Notes under the pieces: model-generated
What the model was told of the DNA's origin: nothing
Databases searched by the model: none
What the model saw: the letters and a program-made list of their open reading frames with translations, nothing else
Shown here: in pieces, positions 27,045 through 36,070 of the stretch
Layout: each line of letters opens with the position of its first letter
How positions within the stretch are numbered: position 1 is the first letter of the stretch
Position numbers and translations under genes: made by a program
Source of the DNA: Stentor roeselii
Taxonomy: Eukaryota > Ciliophora > Heterotrichea > Heterotrichida > Stentoridae
NCBI GenBank assembly: GCA_006503475.1
Contig: RSEH01000196.1
Location: 26,621-90,620 of the forward strand
Length of the DNA stretch: 64,000 nt
Reading direction: 5' to 3'

Positions 27045-28520
27045 ATGGCATCAATTGATTCCCAGGAAGTATGCATAGTGGGAAGTGGAATAACAGGTAT
27101 CCTATCAGCACGTTCATCACTTCGTCAAGGTCTTATTCCATTCATCCTTGAAAAATCCAGTGAAATAGGTGGTCTATGGAACATTAAAAACTCTCTATCC
27201 GTGTGGAACTCATTAAAAGCAAACACCATAAAATTCTCATCAACAATCTCAGACCACCTATGGCCAGAGGACACTCCAGAGTACCCATCACCAACTGAAT
27301 ACCTTTCCTACCTTCAATCATTCATTGAAAAGAACAGAATGACTGAGTACTTTCACTTCAACTGCACAGTGACTTACATTGGCAGACTAGGAGATGACTA
27401 CGAAGTCAAATACACTGAACAAGGTCTTCCTCAAGTAAAAATATTCAAATACGTCATCATCGCCTGTGGACTTTATTCAAAACCAAAAGAAAATCCAAAA
27501 GGTTTCGAATTATTCAAAGGGACTATTATTCACTCAGGATATTATCGAGAACCTTCTTTATTCACAGGGAAAAATGTTGTTATTGTTGGAAATGGGTTCA
27601 GTTCAGGAGATATTGCAGTTGAAGCATTAGAAACAGCGAAGTCAGTCAAGATTTTATATAAAAAAACTCATGGTTATATTAAAAGGAAATTCAACGGTGT
27701 AAGTTTTGAGTTCGATGCTGTAAGTATTGACTTTAAAGATGCACCCATCCCGATATTAACGAATCTTTTTTGTAATTCGATGATGGTCAGTGAAATTATT
27801 AAAAATTGTGGAAATCCTGGAGATTTACATGAAGACTGGAGAATCCTTCCTGAAGATATCGGGAAAAATTTCATCAATGTTTCTATCCAAATAGATGATT
27901 TTTTTAAATCAGTGCAAAATGGCCAGATTTCTCCGATTAAAGGAAAAATTCAAGAAATTACAGAAAATTCAATTATTTTAGAAGATGGTCAAGAAGTTCC
28001 TGCTGATTGTATTGTTCTTGGAATTGGGTATTATATCAATCTTGACTTTTTAAGTGATGAAATAAAAGAAATTATTCAACTGGAGAATAAAAGACCTAAG
28101 TTTCCTTTTATTTGTTTTCGGTCAATGATTCATCCAAATCTTCCTCGTTTTGCTTTTGCTGGGTATTTATACACGATTTTTCCTGGAATTTATGAAATTA
28201 TGGCGGAAGTTTGCTCACAGTGGGTCAGTGGAAGGCTTCAGGTGACTAATGAAGAACTTTGGGAAGGGGTGAGACTTGAAGAAGAGAATAGGTACTTGTT
28301 GGATGAACCAGGATGGACTTATGAACCGATAGGGATTTTAAAGGATTTATTGAGGTTGCTTGGATTGGAAATTAATTATGAGATGTTGAGTGAATTGGGT
28401 TACTCAAAAGGTCCATATTCCCCAGTATTCTACTTCCAAAACCGCGAAGGCCAGCAAGATCTAATAAAAGACTACATCCGTCAAATCAAATCATTTTACC
28501 CATCCTTCTATTCCACCTAA
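27045..28520 (+). CDS. Flavin-containing monooxygenase
   Basis: 491 residues from the ATG at 27045 ('CTATAATAATGG'); the extension upstream has no ATG. It has an FAD-binding 'VCIVGSGITGILSA' near residue 10, a family-typical 'FKGTIIHSGYYRE' segment (FxGxxxHSxxY), and a second dinucleotide motif 'VVIVGNGFSSGDIA' for NADPH. The family oxidises N- or S-containing small molecules with NADPH and O2; the substrate here is unknown. Length is about usual. Its stop lies 4 bp from the stop of the convergent RING/kelch gene. Confidence 0.92.
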   Translation: MASIDSQEVCIVGSGITGILSARSSLRQGLIPFILEKSSEIGGLWNIKNSLSVWNSLKANTIKFSSTISDHLWPEDTPEYPSPTEYLSYLQSFIEKNRMTEYFHFNCTVTYIGRLGDDYEVKYTEQGLPQVKIFKYVIIACGLYSKPKENPKGFELFKGTIIHSGYYREPSLFTGKNVVIVGNGFSSGDIAVEALETAKSVKILYKKTHGYIKRKFNGVSFEFDAVSIDFKDAPIPILTNLFCNSMMVSEIIKNCGNPGDLHEDWRILPEDIGKNFINVSIQIDDFFKSVQNGQISPIKGKIQEITENSIILEDGQEVPADCIVLGIGYYINLDFLSDEIKEIIQLENKRPKFPFICFRSMIHPNLPRFAFAGYLYTIFPGIYEIMAEVCSQWVSGRLQVTNEELWEGVRLEEENRYLLDEPGWTYEPIGILKDLLRLLGLEINYEMLSELGYSKGPYSPVFYFQNREGQQDLIKDYIRQIKSFYPSFYST

Positions 28521-28524
28521 CTAA

Positions 28525-30252
28525 TTAGTTAATTTTAAAAGCCAAAGCACTCGACCAAGAGTCCAGATTATCACTAACCGGATAGTTCGAGAGCTGTGTC
28601 CAAGTATTAGTAACCAAGTTAAAAATCTCAGCCCTGAAGTTATAACCCCCGACACAATAAACCCCTCCTTGAAAATAAGTCAATTTATTCCTCAAGTCCC
28701 TTCCTTCATTCATATGCGAAATTTTAGTCCACGTCAACTTCTCAACATCAAGCATATCAACAGAATGACTAAATCCAGAACTGAAACCTCCTCCTAAAAC
28801 AATGACTTTATTATCAGCAGGTGAAAAACAAGCACAATTTGATAACTGATGCTTTAAAACCGCATCAACCATTACCCAGACGTCATTTTCAGGACTGTAT
28901 CTTTCGATGTTTGCAAGTCTTTGATTGCCGTCGTATCCTCCGAATATGAAAATGTATTTGTTGTTTACACTGGTGGCTGAAAAGGCACAACGAGGAACTT
29001 GCATACTTGCACAGTTGGTCCATTTATTGCTTAAAATGCAGTATTTTTCACATTCGCTCAGAAATAAGTTCTTGACTCCGTCGTAGCCTCCTATTGCGTA
29101 GACGTAGTTGTTTATGAAAACTGCTGCGTGCTCTTTGCGGATCTGGTTCATTGGACAGGCGGGGAAAACTTTTCGCTCGCTGTAGATAAAGACGGAATTT
29201 GAAGAACCCCCTCCTGTTATTAATACGCTTCCGTTTGGAAGAGTAGCGGATGCTGAGTAGTAGTTGAATTCGAAACGGTTGTCGATTTGACGGAGTTCCC
29301 AGGTGTTTTCTACGATTTTGTAAGCCATTATCTTGTTTTTGTCGCCGAAGAAACAGATAGTCGGTTCATAAATATTATCAGTAATCAAATACGAAATTTT
29401 TCCAACCGCCGCAACCAGTTTTTTATCACTTTCCGGCATTTCAAAAGAAGGAGCCATCAGATGAGGTTTAACCAAAACAGGAGTTTCTACATCAAACTTC
29501 TCAACATTTTCCTTAGAACTCCTAACATCACTTAAAACATTCTTAAGCAAAGCAGATCCATCACTCAATCCACTAAGAACCTTAAAAATATTTTCAACAT
29601 TATTTTTCTCTTGTTCCAAAACAATATCAACCTGATTAATTTTGCATCTTTCATCTTCAATAGTTTTTTGAATTTCAGTAACAATCATATTCCGATAACT
29701 CATCTTCAGTTCTTCCTTCCTCCGACTTAAAACAACAAGAAGTTCCTCAAACTCAAAATCAATTTTTTCCAGTTCTTTCTCTAAAGCAAGTTTAAAATTC
29801 TGTCCAGTTTCATCAATTTCCGCTCTTGCAAGTTCATTTTTCCCAAAAATTTTTTGAATCAATTTTTCATTTTCCAAGTTTCTGGAAACCACATAATTAA
29901 CACTTTGTTCAGAGTAAACAAAATGATGTCCTCCATGTGAAATGATGCATTCATTACAGATGCTAGAACTGCAAGTATTACAAAAAAATCTGCAAATTTC
30001 TCGAGTATGGATTTCACAAACAGAGCTAATTCTTTTTTCTTCATGAAATTTTCGAGCAAGGTCAGCGGCAACATAATTAATAGGAAGAGCTCGGGCATGA
30101 GTGGAGCATGCCCTTCGACAAGTAGGGCATTGGCTGATTCCACTAGAAAATAACTGAGAAAGGCACTGTTCACAGAAGGTATGTCCACATTCTAAATTCC
30201 TCGGCTTCTTCTGCAGGTCGCTGTAGACCTCGAAACACAAGGGGCACTCCAT
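28525..30252 (-). CDS. RING / B-box / coiled-coil / kelch-repeat protein (TRIM-like)
   Basis: 575 residues. A RING finger at 3-45 ('CPLCFEVYSD', 'CGHTFCEQCL', 'CPTCRRAC') is followed by a B-box zinc finger at ~78-115 ('CEIHTREICRFFCNTCSSSI'), a coiled coil at ~125-260, and kelch repeats from ~300 ('IGGYDGVKNLFLSECEKY', 'FGGYDGNQRLANIERYSP', 'VGGYNFRAEIFN'). The RING predicts E3 ubiquitin ligase activity, with kelch blades choosing the substrate. The tripartite front end is like animal TRIM proteins, but the kelch end is not the usual SPRY domain. Its ATG lies 25 bp from the divergent ATG at 30278. Confidence 0.92.
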   Translation of the reverse strand: MECPLCFEVYSDLQKKPRNLECGHTFCEQCLSQLFSSGISQCPTCRRACSTHARALPINYVAADLARKFHEEKRISSVCEIHTREICRFFCNTCSSSICNECIISHGGHHFVYSEQSVNYVVSRNLENEKLIQKIFGKNELARAEIDETGQNFKLALEKELEKIDFEFEELLVVLSRRKEELKMSYRNMIVTEIQKTIEDERCKINQVDIVLEQEKNNVENIFKVLSGLSDGSALLKNVLSDVRSSKENVEKFDVETPVLVKPHLMAPSFEMPESDKKLVAAVGKISYLITDNIYEPTICFFGDKNKIMAYKIVENTWELRQIDNRFEFNYYSASATLPNGSVLITGGGSSNSVFIYSERKVFPACPMNQIRKEHAAVFINNYVYAIGGYDGVKNLFLSECEKYCILSNKWTNCASMQVPRCAFSATSVNNKYIFIFGGYDGNQRLANIERYSPENDVWVMVDAVLKHQLSNCACFSPADNKVIVLGGGFSSGFSHSVDMLDVEKLTWTKISHMNEGRDLRNKLTYFQGGVYCVGGYNFRAEIFNLVTNTWTQLSNYPVSDNLDSWSSALAFKIN

Positions 30253-30277
30253 TTATTACTGCGCTGAGTTTAAATAA

Positions 30278-31456
30278 ATGGAAAGTGTGGCAGACAATCA
30301 AGAACCACCTGCTGAAAAACCTGCAGAAGTCCCGGTCGTTCAGGTGGAAAAGCCTTTAGAGCCTTCAGAGCCTTCAGAGCCTTTAAAACCTTTAGAACCT
30401 TTAGAACCTTTAGAATCTTCACAACCTTCACAACCAGAAATCATTGAAAACCAAATCCCTGCCAATCCCCTCGTCGATCATTCAAAAGTCCAACACTTGC
30501 CAGGTCCTCCCCAGCCGTTAGCCGAGGAAGACAAGCGAGTTTCAACGCCTTTACAAAAATGCGAAGTTCTCAACTCAAACCGCTCAGGCCCGGGAAGTCC
30601 AACAGTTTTTATCAGCTTGAAATCAGAAAGTCGAGTACGTTCACCTTGCAATTTCGAAATCGCTGACAGTCTTTTCGACCGAAAACTGCAGAAAGAAGCG
30701 AAAATCAGTAAAATGCGAGTACAAAAAAAAGCAGATGAAATTGGACAACTTCAAAATGTTCCCACTATCAATAAAAAGTCGAAAAAAATAGCTTCTGGGC
30801 AAGTTTCACTTCATCCTGTTGGAAAAGATTTAAAAGAAGGGAAGAATAAGGAAAAAAATGATTCTTCTGAAGATAGTTTTTTGAAACTTATACCTGATAG
30901 TCCCAAGTCACCGACTCAGAGCTTGAAGGCGAAGATTATTCAGGAACATGCGGTTTTTGATAACTCGGAAGTGATGAAAAATGCGGTGAAGATGAGGGAT
31001 AGTCTTCCTGCAAGGATCGCTCCTGAACCTCCTAAAAAACTCAGTCTTACTGAAAGAGGAAGAATTATTAAAGAGAAAAAAATGAAGAAAATTCGGGAAG
31101 CTGAAGAGATTAAAAAAGGGAAAGAGTTGGAAGGATGCACTTTTAAACCTAAGACTATATCGGGAAAGAATCAGGTTAGTGAAAGTGGAACTTGCATTAT
31201 TAAAAGGTCGAACTCTGGAAGTATGATGAAGAATGATTTGAGTAGTCAGACTAGCCCTAGAGCGAATAAAGCGGTTTTAGAGTTTTTTGAGAATTTTCAG
31301 CTTAGTGAACCGAAAAGTTATAGCTTTTTGTATACCCAGATGTCGCCTGTAAACTGCCAACTAAAGTACAAACACGGGTTCAACACTGGAGCGATCGAGT
31401 CAAAAGCGCACCCAATGGTAGACTACAGAGTCATAGGACATAATTTATTAGAGTAG
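30278..31456 (+). CDS. Hypothetical Pro/Glu/Lys-rich protein
   Basis: 392 residues. Residues ~20-50 are a run of LEP/SEP tripeptides made by a 9-bp tandem repeat. The rest is charged and probably disordered, with a helical Lys/Glu stretch at ~260-285 that leads into 'GCTFKPKT', a short motif often seen in repeat regions of protist cytoskeletal proteins. No catalytic domain seen. Followed after 15 bp by a membrane-protein gene on the same strand. Confidence 0.75.
   Translation: MESVADNQEPPAEKPAEVPVVQVEKPLEPSEPSEPLKPLEPLEPLESSQPSQPEIIENQIPANPLVDHSKVQHLPGPPQPLAEEDKRVSTPLQKCEVLNSNRSGPGSPTVFISLKSESRVRSPCNFEIADSLFDRKLQKEAKISKMRVQKKADEIGQLQNVPTINKKSKKIASGQVSLHPVGKDLKEGKNKEKNDSSEDSFLKLIPDSPKSPTQSLKAKIIQEHAVFDNSEVMKNAVKMRDSLPARIAPEPPKKLSLTERGRIIKEKKMKKIREAEEIKKGKELEGCTFKPKTISGKNQVSESGTCIIKRSNSGSMMKNDLSSQTSPRANKAVLEFFENFQLSEPKSYSFLYTQMSPVNCQLKYKHGFNTGAIESKAHPMVDYRVIGHNLLE
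30350..30435 (+). repeat. Short in-frame 9-bp tandem repeat
   Basis: Repeats of GAGCCTTCA / GAACCTTTA-type units encode alternating SEP, LEP and SQP tripeptides in the N-terminal part of the gene at 30278. Units differ by single bases. Expansion or contraction would keep the reading frame. Confidence 0.75.
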
Positions 31457-31471
31457 AGTACCTTCATAAAA

Positions 31472-31984
31472 ATGACGAGCAATCCTAACATGTTCGGCTT
31501 CAATATCGAAGAATCTCCGCCTCCAAACATAATCAACATTCCAAACAATCCAGGAAAAGTTGTTCTTCATCCACAAGAGCCTCCCTTCTCAGGAGTGCAA
31601 AGTGCAGAAAAGTCTTCAAAGTTCTCTTCCATCAAAAAAAGTTTAAAAATCTTGAAATGGTCTTTGATTCCATTATCCTTAATCCAGTTATTATTCATCC
31701 TTCCAAGAGCTTATCCACTTCTAGTGACAATCATTTTCCCACTCCTGGGACTAGTTGGAATCATCAGACAAAGTCATTATTTTCTGAAGCTTTTCGGGAT
31801 TTACTTGATACTTTTGTCCCTTGTGCAGATAATTCTGATGGCAATAATGAAAGGAGTGGCTTACATCGTGATTCAGACGTTTTTTATTATTTTTGAGTTA
31901 ATCTGCGCTTATTATAGTTTGAACTCAGGCTTGCAAATGGCAGGTATGAGTGAATCGGATTTGGTAGATTTAAAGGCTAGTTAA
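31472..31984 (+). CDS. Small membrane protein with about four helices
   Basis: 170 residues. A polar N-terminus of ~50 residues with Pro and Asn ('NIEESPPPNIINIPNNPG') precedes about four closely spaced hydrophobic helices (~58-150), then a short polar tail 'GMSESDLVDLKAS'. The arrangement resembles small tetraspan proteins, but no family signature is clear. It sits 15 bp after the preceding gene and 13 bp before the next, all on the same strand. Confidence 0.75.
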   Translation: MTSNPNMFGFNIEESPPPNIINIPNNPGKVVLHPQEPPFSGVQSAEKSSKFSSIKKSLKILKWSLIPLSLIQLLFILPRAYPLLVTIIFPLLGLVGIIRQSHYFLKLFGIYLILLSLVQIILMAIMKGVAYIVIQTFFIIFELICAYYSLNSGLQMAGMSESDLVDLKAS

Positions 31985-31997
31985 GATAATATTCAAT

Positions 31998-33113
31998 ATG
32001 AAACCAAAAAATTTAGTTCTGCTTGTTTTTTCAGTCTTTACTGCATTTTTTCTTTACAGGTTTCTGCAGCAGATTGACTTCTTTAAACAACATTCTCCTC
32101 ATCATGACCAGCAATGCACAAGAGTTGATTTAGACTTACCTGCTGAAGACTTGGTGATGTTTAATGACTTTGTTATCGGCAGCTCTTCTGATTATCTTTC
32201 ATTGTTTTACAAACACCTTGATGCTGAAAGTGCGATTGAAGGGTACTTGTTCTGGTTTCATGTTAAAAGTAAAAGATTTGGAAGACTTGGGTCAAAGGAA
32301 ATTAAAAATTTTCCTGCTGGGTTTAAACTTAACCCTCATGGCTTGTCTTTGTTCGGAAATTCGACTTTGTATTTCATTAGTCATGGATTTACTCAAGGTG
32401 GGGACAATGTCTTTGTTGTTGAATTGAAAGTGGATGGTGAAGAGGTCAAAGCGACTTATAAGAAAAAAATATTTGTTGGTCCTGAGTACGGGATTTATAA
32501 TAGCATCTATGTTATCAATAATCAGTACTTTTATCTCACTCAGTCCATTGCTGAGTCTTTGGATGTTAGAGGGAAAGATTTGGGAGTTTTTAGTGAATTG
32601 AAGTTGACACTTAAGACTTTCTTTACTAAGTCGAATAGTGTCAAGCTGTGTCTTGTTCTTGTTGATCAGGCGATATGTACTCCGAAGGCTTATGGTTACA
32701 TGCCAAACGGTATCGAAAAATTAAAAAACAATTTACTAGTCGCTGATTCAATATCAAACACAATCGACATCTACTCAATGACGGAAGCATTCGAATTGAA
32801 ACACCTAGAAACAATCCAAGTCTCTCACTCAGCAGACAACCTGCGAGTTAAAGACGATTCAGTCTACGTGAGCGGCATCGAGCGTAAATTTGAGTTCATC
32901 CAATTCAGCGAAGAAGCGAAATCCAACAACACAAATCGAGTAGTTCCAGGAGGAGCGAGCCGTATCTTTAAAAAAGGAAACAAATGGCAAATCGAAGAAC
33001 TTCTAATGACATCCAAGCTGAGCCTTGCCTCAGTAGCCCTTCCTTCATCCTCTCATTTAATCCTCGGGAGTTTCGCAGACCGAGGTCTTTTGTTATGTCC
33101 TAACCTTGGATAA
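31998..33113 (+). CDS. Paraoxonase/arylesterase-like protein with N-terminal membrane anchor
   Basis: 371 residues. A hydrophobic segment at 6-23 could be a signal anchor. The rest resembles the six-bladed propeller of the PON family: 'LNPHGLSLF' (family xPHGIS), 'YGYMPNGIEKLKNNLLVADS' in the PNG...VADS position, 'HSADNLRVKDDSVYV' where the calcium-binding DN lies, and an ending 'LILGSFADRGLLLC'. These Ca2+-dependent enzymes hydrolyse lactones and esters; the substrate here is unknown. Length fits the family (~355). The gene ends 5 bp before the stop of the convergent DHHC gene. Confidence 0.85.
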   Translation: MKPKNLVLLVFSVFTAFFLYRFLQQIDFFKQHSPHHDQQCTRVDLDLPAEDLVMFNDFVIGSSSDYLSLFYKHLDAESAIEGYLFWFHVKSKRFGRLGSKEIKNFPAGFKLNPHGLSLFGNSTLYFISHGFTQGGDNVFVVELKVDGEEVKATYKKKIFVGPEYGIYNSIYVINNQYFYLTQSIAESLDVRGKDLGVFSELKLTLKTFFTKSNSVKLCLVLVDQAICTPKAYGYMPNGIEKLKNNLLVADSISNTIDIYSMTEAFELKHLETIQVSHSADNLRVKDDSVYVSGIERKFEFIQFSEEAKSNNTNRVVPGGASRIFKKGNKWQIEELLMTSKLSLASVALPSSSHLILGSFADRGLLLCPNLG

Positions 33114-33118
33114 TATCA

Positions 33119-34681
33119 TTAATTATAGTCCTTTAAAGTCACTTCAAGGTCCTTTCTGTACTTTTCATTAGCCTGCAAGTAACTGCCTTGGCTTTCCCGG
33201 TTACAACACATGTCATAACAATTCTCAACTTTACTTCTTTTCACGTCTTGAAAGCGATACCCGGCCTTGCTGAGTGTTTCACTCGTTGTTTTCCCAGATA
33301 AGAAGTTCTTCGAATGTGAGTACACCAGAAGACTTACGGGGAAGAAGGCGAAGACCGCGATGAGTCCAACAACAGCAGCTACGAAAATTGAGAAGCTGTA
33401 AGGAACGCCGCTGGTACCACTGGCTTCACTTCCATAGACGTAGACTTCACAAGTGACAATGACGGCCATCACAATAGAAAGCCAAATAAGCCATAGAAAC
33501 AAGTAAAAAAGGCCGAGGTTCTTCGCACCAATGCAGTTGTTGACCCACTGACAGTGATGGTCGAATTTATTCACACATCTGTTGCAGTAGTGACAATGAC
33601 GTGATCTTGGAGGACGGTACAAGCTGCAGTCAGGGCAAATTTCTGAGTATTTTAAATGATTGTAAAGAGACTAGCTGGAAATTACTGAAAGACTGTGAGT
33701 CTTCTCACCTTCCACGTACCCTGGGTTCTTGTTGAGAAGGATAATCACGACTACTATCACGAAGAAAGAACTAGTTGAATAAACATATGCAGGAATCACG
33801 CTGTCTGGTTAGAACTTACAAGGAAAGCAAAACCAGGCCAATAATAGAAAACAAGTCACAACTAAACTGATAAGAGAACCAAATGGCCAATAGTTTCGAC
33901 GAAAAGGACGAAGTAAAGGACGGTACCCGTAAACTTCGAGGATTCCTGGATCTTTCAGCATTTCTTTAAAGTCTGCACTTCCTTTGCTCTTTGCTATGTC
34001 AAGGGCTGTTCTTCCTTTCTTGTCTTTTATGCTTTTGTCGACACCTTTTAGTAAAAGAATTCGACCTACTCTTGAGTTGCCCGAAATTGTGGCAAGGTGC
34101 AGAGGGGTCTCGCCTTCTGAGTCTTGAGCATTTACGTCGACGTTTAAGGCGCAGAGTAAAGAAGTGGTGTAATAAGAACCGAGATATGCTGCCCAATGCA
34201 AGGGTGTACCACCCTTGCTGTCTGGATTGGCAAGTGAGAGGTTGAGTTCGTAAAAATAAGCTAATAGGTTGGGATAGTCTCCCTGTGCAGCAAGATGAAT
34301 AGGATCTAATCCAAGAGGAGTTTTTTGTTGAATATCACATCCCGCAAGCGTGAGAATCTTCACAATAGTCTAAACAAATCTCACATAGTTCCCCTTTGAT
34401 ACAGCCAGATGAAGCGCAGTGTACCCATCATAGTTCTGGGCATTGACCCAGTCAATTAAATGCGAATCAGACCCTCCAGCAGTTTTTTCCTATTTAAACC
34501 TTACAAACTTGAGAAGATGATCCAAAATCTCTCCTCTATCAGCTGAACATGCGAGGTGAATCAATGAATTTCCTTGTTGATCACGAATCAAAGAAACACG
34601 GTCTTGAAAGTGCATCAAAGCCTTGATCAATTCAGTAAATTTTCCTTCATTCACCAACTCAACTAGCTCCTGTGAAGACAT
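33119..34681 (-). CDS. Ankyrin-repeat DHHC palmitoyltransferase, four 15-nt introns
   Basis: Five exons join into 500 codons (exons 34505-34681, 34385-34489, 33820-34369, 33686-33804, 33119-33670). Removing each intron restores both frame and family match. Residues ~1-235 are ankyrin repeats ('[14 protein letters not shown]', '[13 protein letters not shown]', '[13 protein letters not shown]', '[13 protein letters not shown]'). Two membrane helices (~258-308), the Cys-rich DHHC domain ('[20 protein letters not shown]', DHHC at ~354) and two more helices (~375-430) follow. This is the architecture of HIP14/Akr1-type enzymes, which attach palmitate to cysteines of membrane-associated proteins and recruit substrates through the ankyrins. 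The catalytic Cys is intact. Confidence 0.95.
33671..33685 (-). other. 15-nt intron 4 of the ankyrin-DHHC gene
   Basis: Sense sequence GTAATTTCCAGCTAG, phase 0, in-frame TAG if retained. Removal leads directly into the Cys-rich DHHC domain. Confidence 0.92.
33805..33819 (-). other. 15-nt intron 3 of the ankyrin-DHHC gene
   Basis: Sense sequence GTAAGTTCTAACCAG, phase 1, in-frame TAA if retained. Removal joins two membrane segments. Confidence 0.92.
34370..34384 (-). other. 15-nt intron 2 of the ankyrin-DHHC gene
   Basis: Sense sequence GTGAGATTTGTTTAG, phase 0, in-frame TAG if retained. Uses GTG rather than GTA at the 5' end. Removal joins 'VSKGNY' to '[10 protein letters not shown]' and completes an ankyrin repeat. 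Confidence 0.93.
34490..34504 (-). other. 15-nt intron 1 of the ankyrin-DHHC gene
   Basis: Sense sequence GTAAGGTTTAAATAG, phase 0, with in-frame TAG as its last codon if retained. Removal joins 'DHLLKF' to '[10 protein letters not shown]'. Confidence 0.93.
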
Positions 34682-34697
34682 GACTTATTAATATACA

Positions 34698-36062
34698 CTA
34701 CTTCCCTTTCTTCTTTGTTGGACTTTCACTTAACCAGTCATGACGAAGAGCTTCTTCTGGAGTCATTCGACTTCGAGGGTCCCAAACTAAACTTCCTGAT
34801 TAAAAATTACTGCTGATGAAATCAAGAAATTTAGAATCACTGGATTTTAAAAAATCTTCAAGTCGCTTTGAACCTGGCCTTCGAAGTCGCTCGTTTTCGT
34901 CGAAGATCAGTCTTGGACGATTTTCTCTGTCGAAAAAGACTTTTTTTTTTAATGCTTTTTGAATCATTTCGTTTGGAGGGATGTCGAGAAACTCTTGAAT
35001 ACTCGACATCAGCTCTACCTCGTTATTTGATGGGAAAAGAGGCTTCGCAGAATGTAACTCTGCTATTACACATCCGAATGACCACATGTCAATCGCGGTG
35101 GAATAAGGAAGGCCTAGAATCACTTCTGGGGCTCTGTAAAATCGAGCTTGGAGATAAGAATAAACTCTTTCGTGTTCATAACACCCTGACCCTAAATCAA
35201 TTACTTTTACTGCAGAAGATTCGGATGACTTGAGAAGAATATTCTCTGGTTTTATATCTCCGTGAATAATATGACAAGTTTTTAGGAATTTTAAAGCGGT
35301 TAAGATTTGAGTTGCAATTTTTTTTAGTAGTGGTTGAGAGAGACTTTTAAACTGATTTAGTTTAAGTAACTGGTAAAGGTTGATACTGTAAAGATCAAAA
35401 ACAAGACAATTGTGATTGCGAAACTGAAAAGTTTCTTTAAGATGAGAGATATTTGAAGTGTCTTCGTAATCTTTCTGGTTTATGTTTTCTAGTAGTCTTA
35501 CTTCAACTAGTGACTGAGAAAAGAACTCTTTTTTATTTTTAATGATTTTAACAGCGACGATCTCTCCTTTTCTATGATCCAGACATTTACAGACCTGACT
35601 AAAACTGCCTCTTCCAAGTATTTCCAAGATTTCAAATCGATAAGCAAGATGTTCTCCAAGAATCAAATTATAATTTCCTTCTTCATCATCAAAAATCATG
35701 AAATTTTCATCTTTTATGAGCAGTTTAGGAATGTTTAAAGGTAAAAAGAAGATCTTCCCAGTATTCAAAACTTCATTTCTTTCATATTCAGTAAGATACC
35801 CAAAAAACTTCTGTAAAACAATCTCTCCATTAACAGGAAGTTCCATCGAGTCAAATTCCTTCTGCGGGTCAGGATAAGTGAAAATTTTATAAATTTCTTT
35901 CGACTTCTTCATTGTAACTTTCTTCGTAAGTCCCTTAGTCTTCCCCCTGTTAAAGCCTTTGACAACATCAGTCAAGTTAAGTGCCGGGACCATTGCTTTT
36001 TTTCCTCGATTACCAGGAAGAGCAGAGGAGAACCGCATATGAAAAATCGGCTTGTTTTTCAT
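34698..36062 (-). CDS. DYRK-family kinase with one 15-nt intron and altered catalytic motifs
   Basis: Exons 34811-36062 and 34698-34795 give 449 residues. The kinase domain runs from ~145 to the end: 'EILGRGSFSQVCKC' (the third glycine of the loop is Ser), 'VAVKII', 'HGDIKPEN' in place of HCDLKPEN, 'IDLGSG' (DLG rather than DFG), then 'YSYLQARFYRAPEVILG' with the Y-x-Y pair. The second exon supplies 'VWDPRSRMTPEEALRHDWL', the final lobe and a basic tail. The catalytic Lys and both Asp positions remain, so activity is possible. It is related to the DYRK at 498. It starts 8 bp after the stop of the gene upstream of it and ends 16 bp before the ankyrin-DHHC start. Confidence 0.92.
34796..34810 (-). 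other. 15-nt intron of the second DYRK gene
   Basis: Sense sequence GTAATTTTTAATCAG, phase 1, with an in-frame TAA if retained. Removal extends the kinase domain by 32 residues and restores the expected C-lobe motif. Confidence 0.95.
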
Positions 36063-36070
36063 TTATCTAA

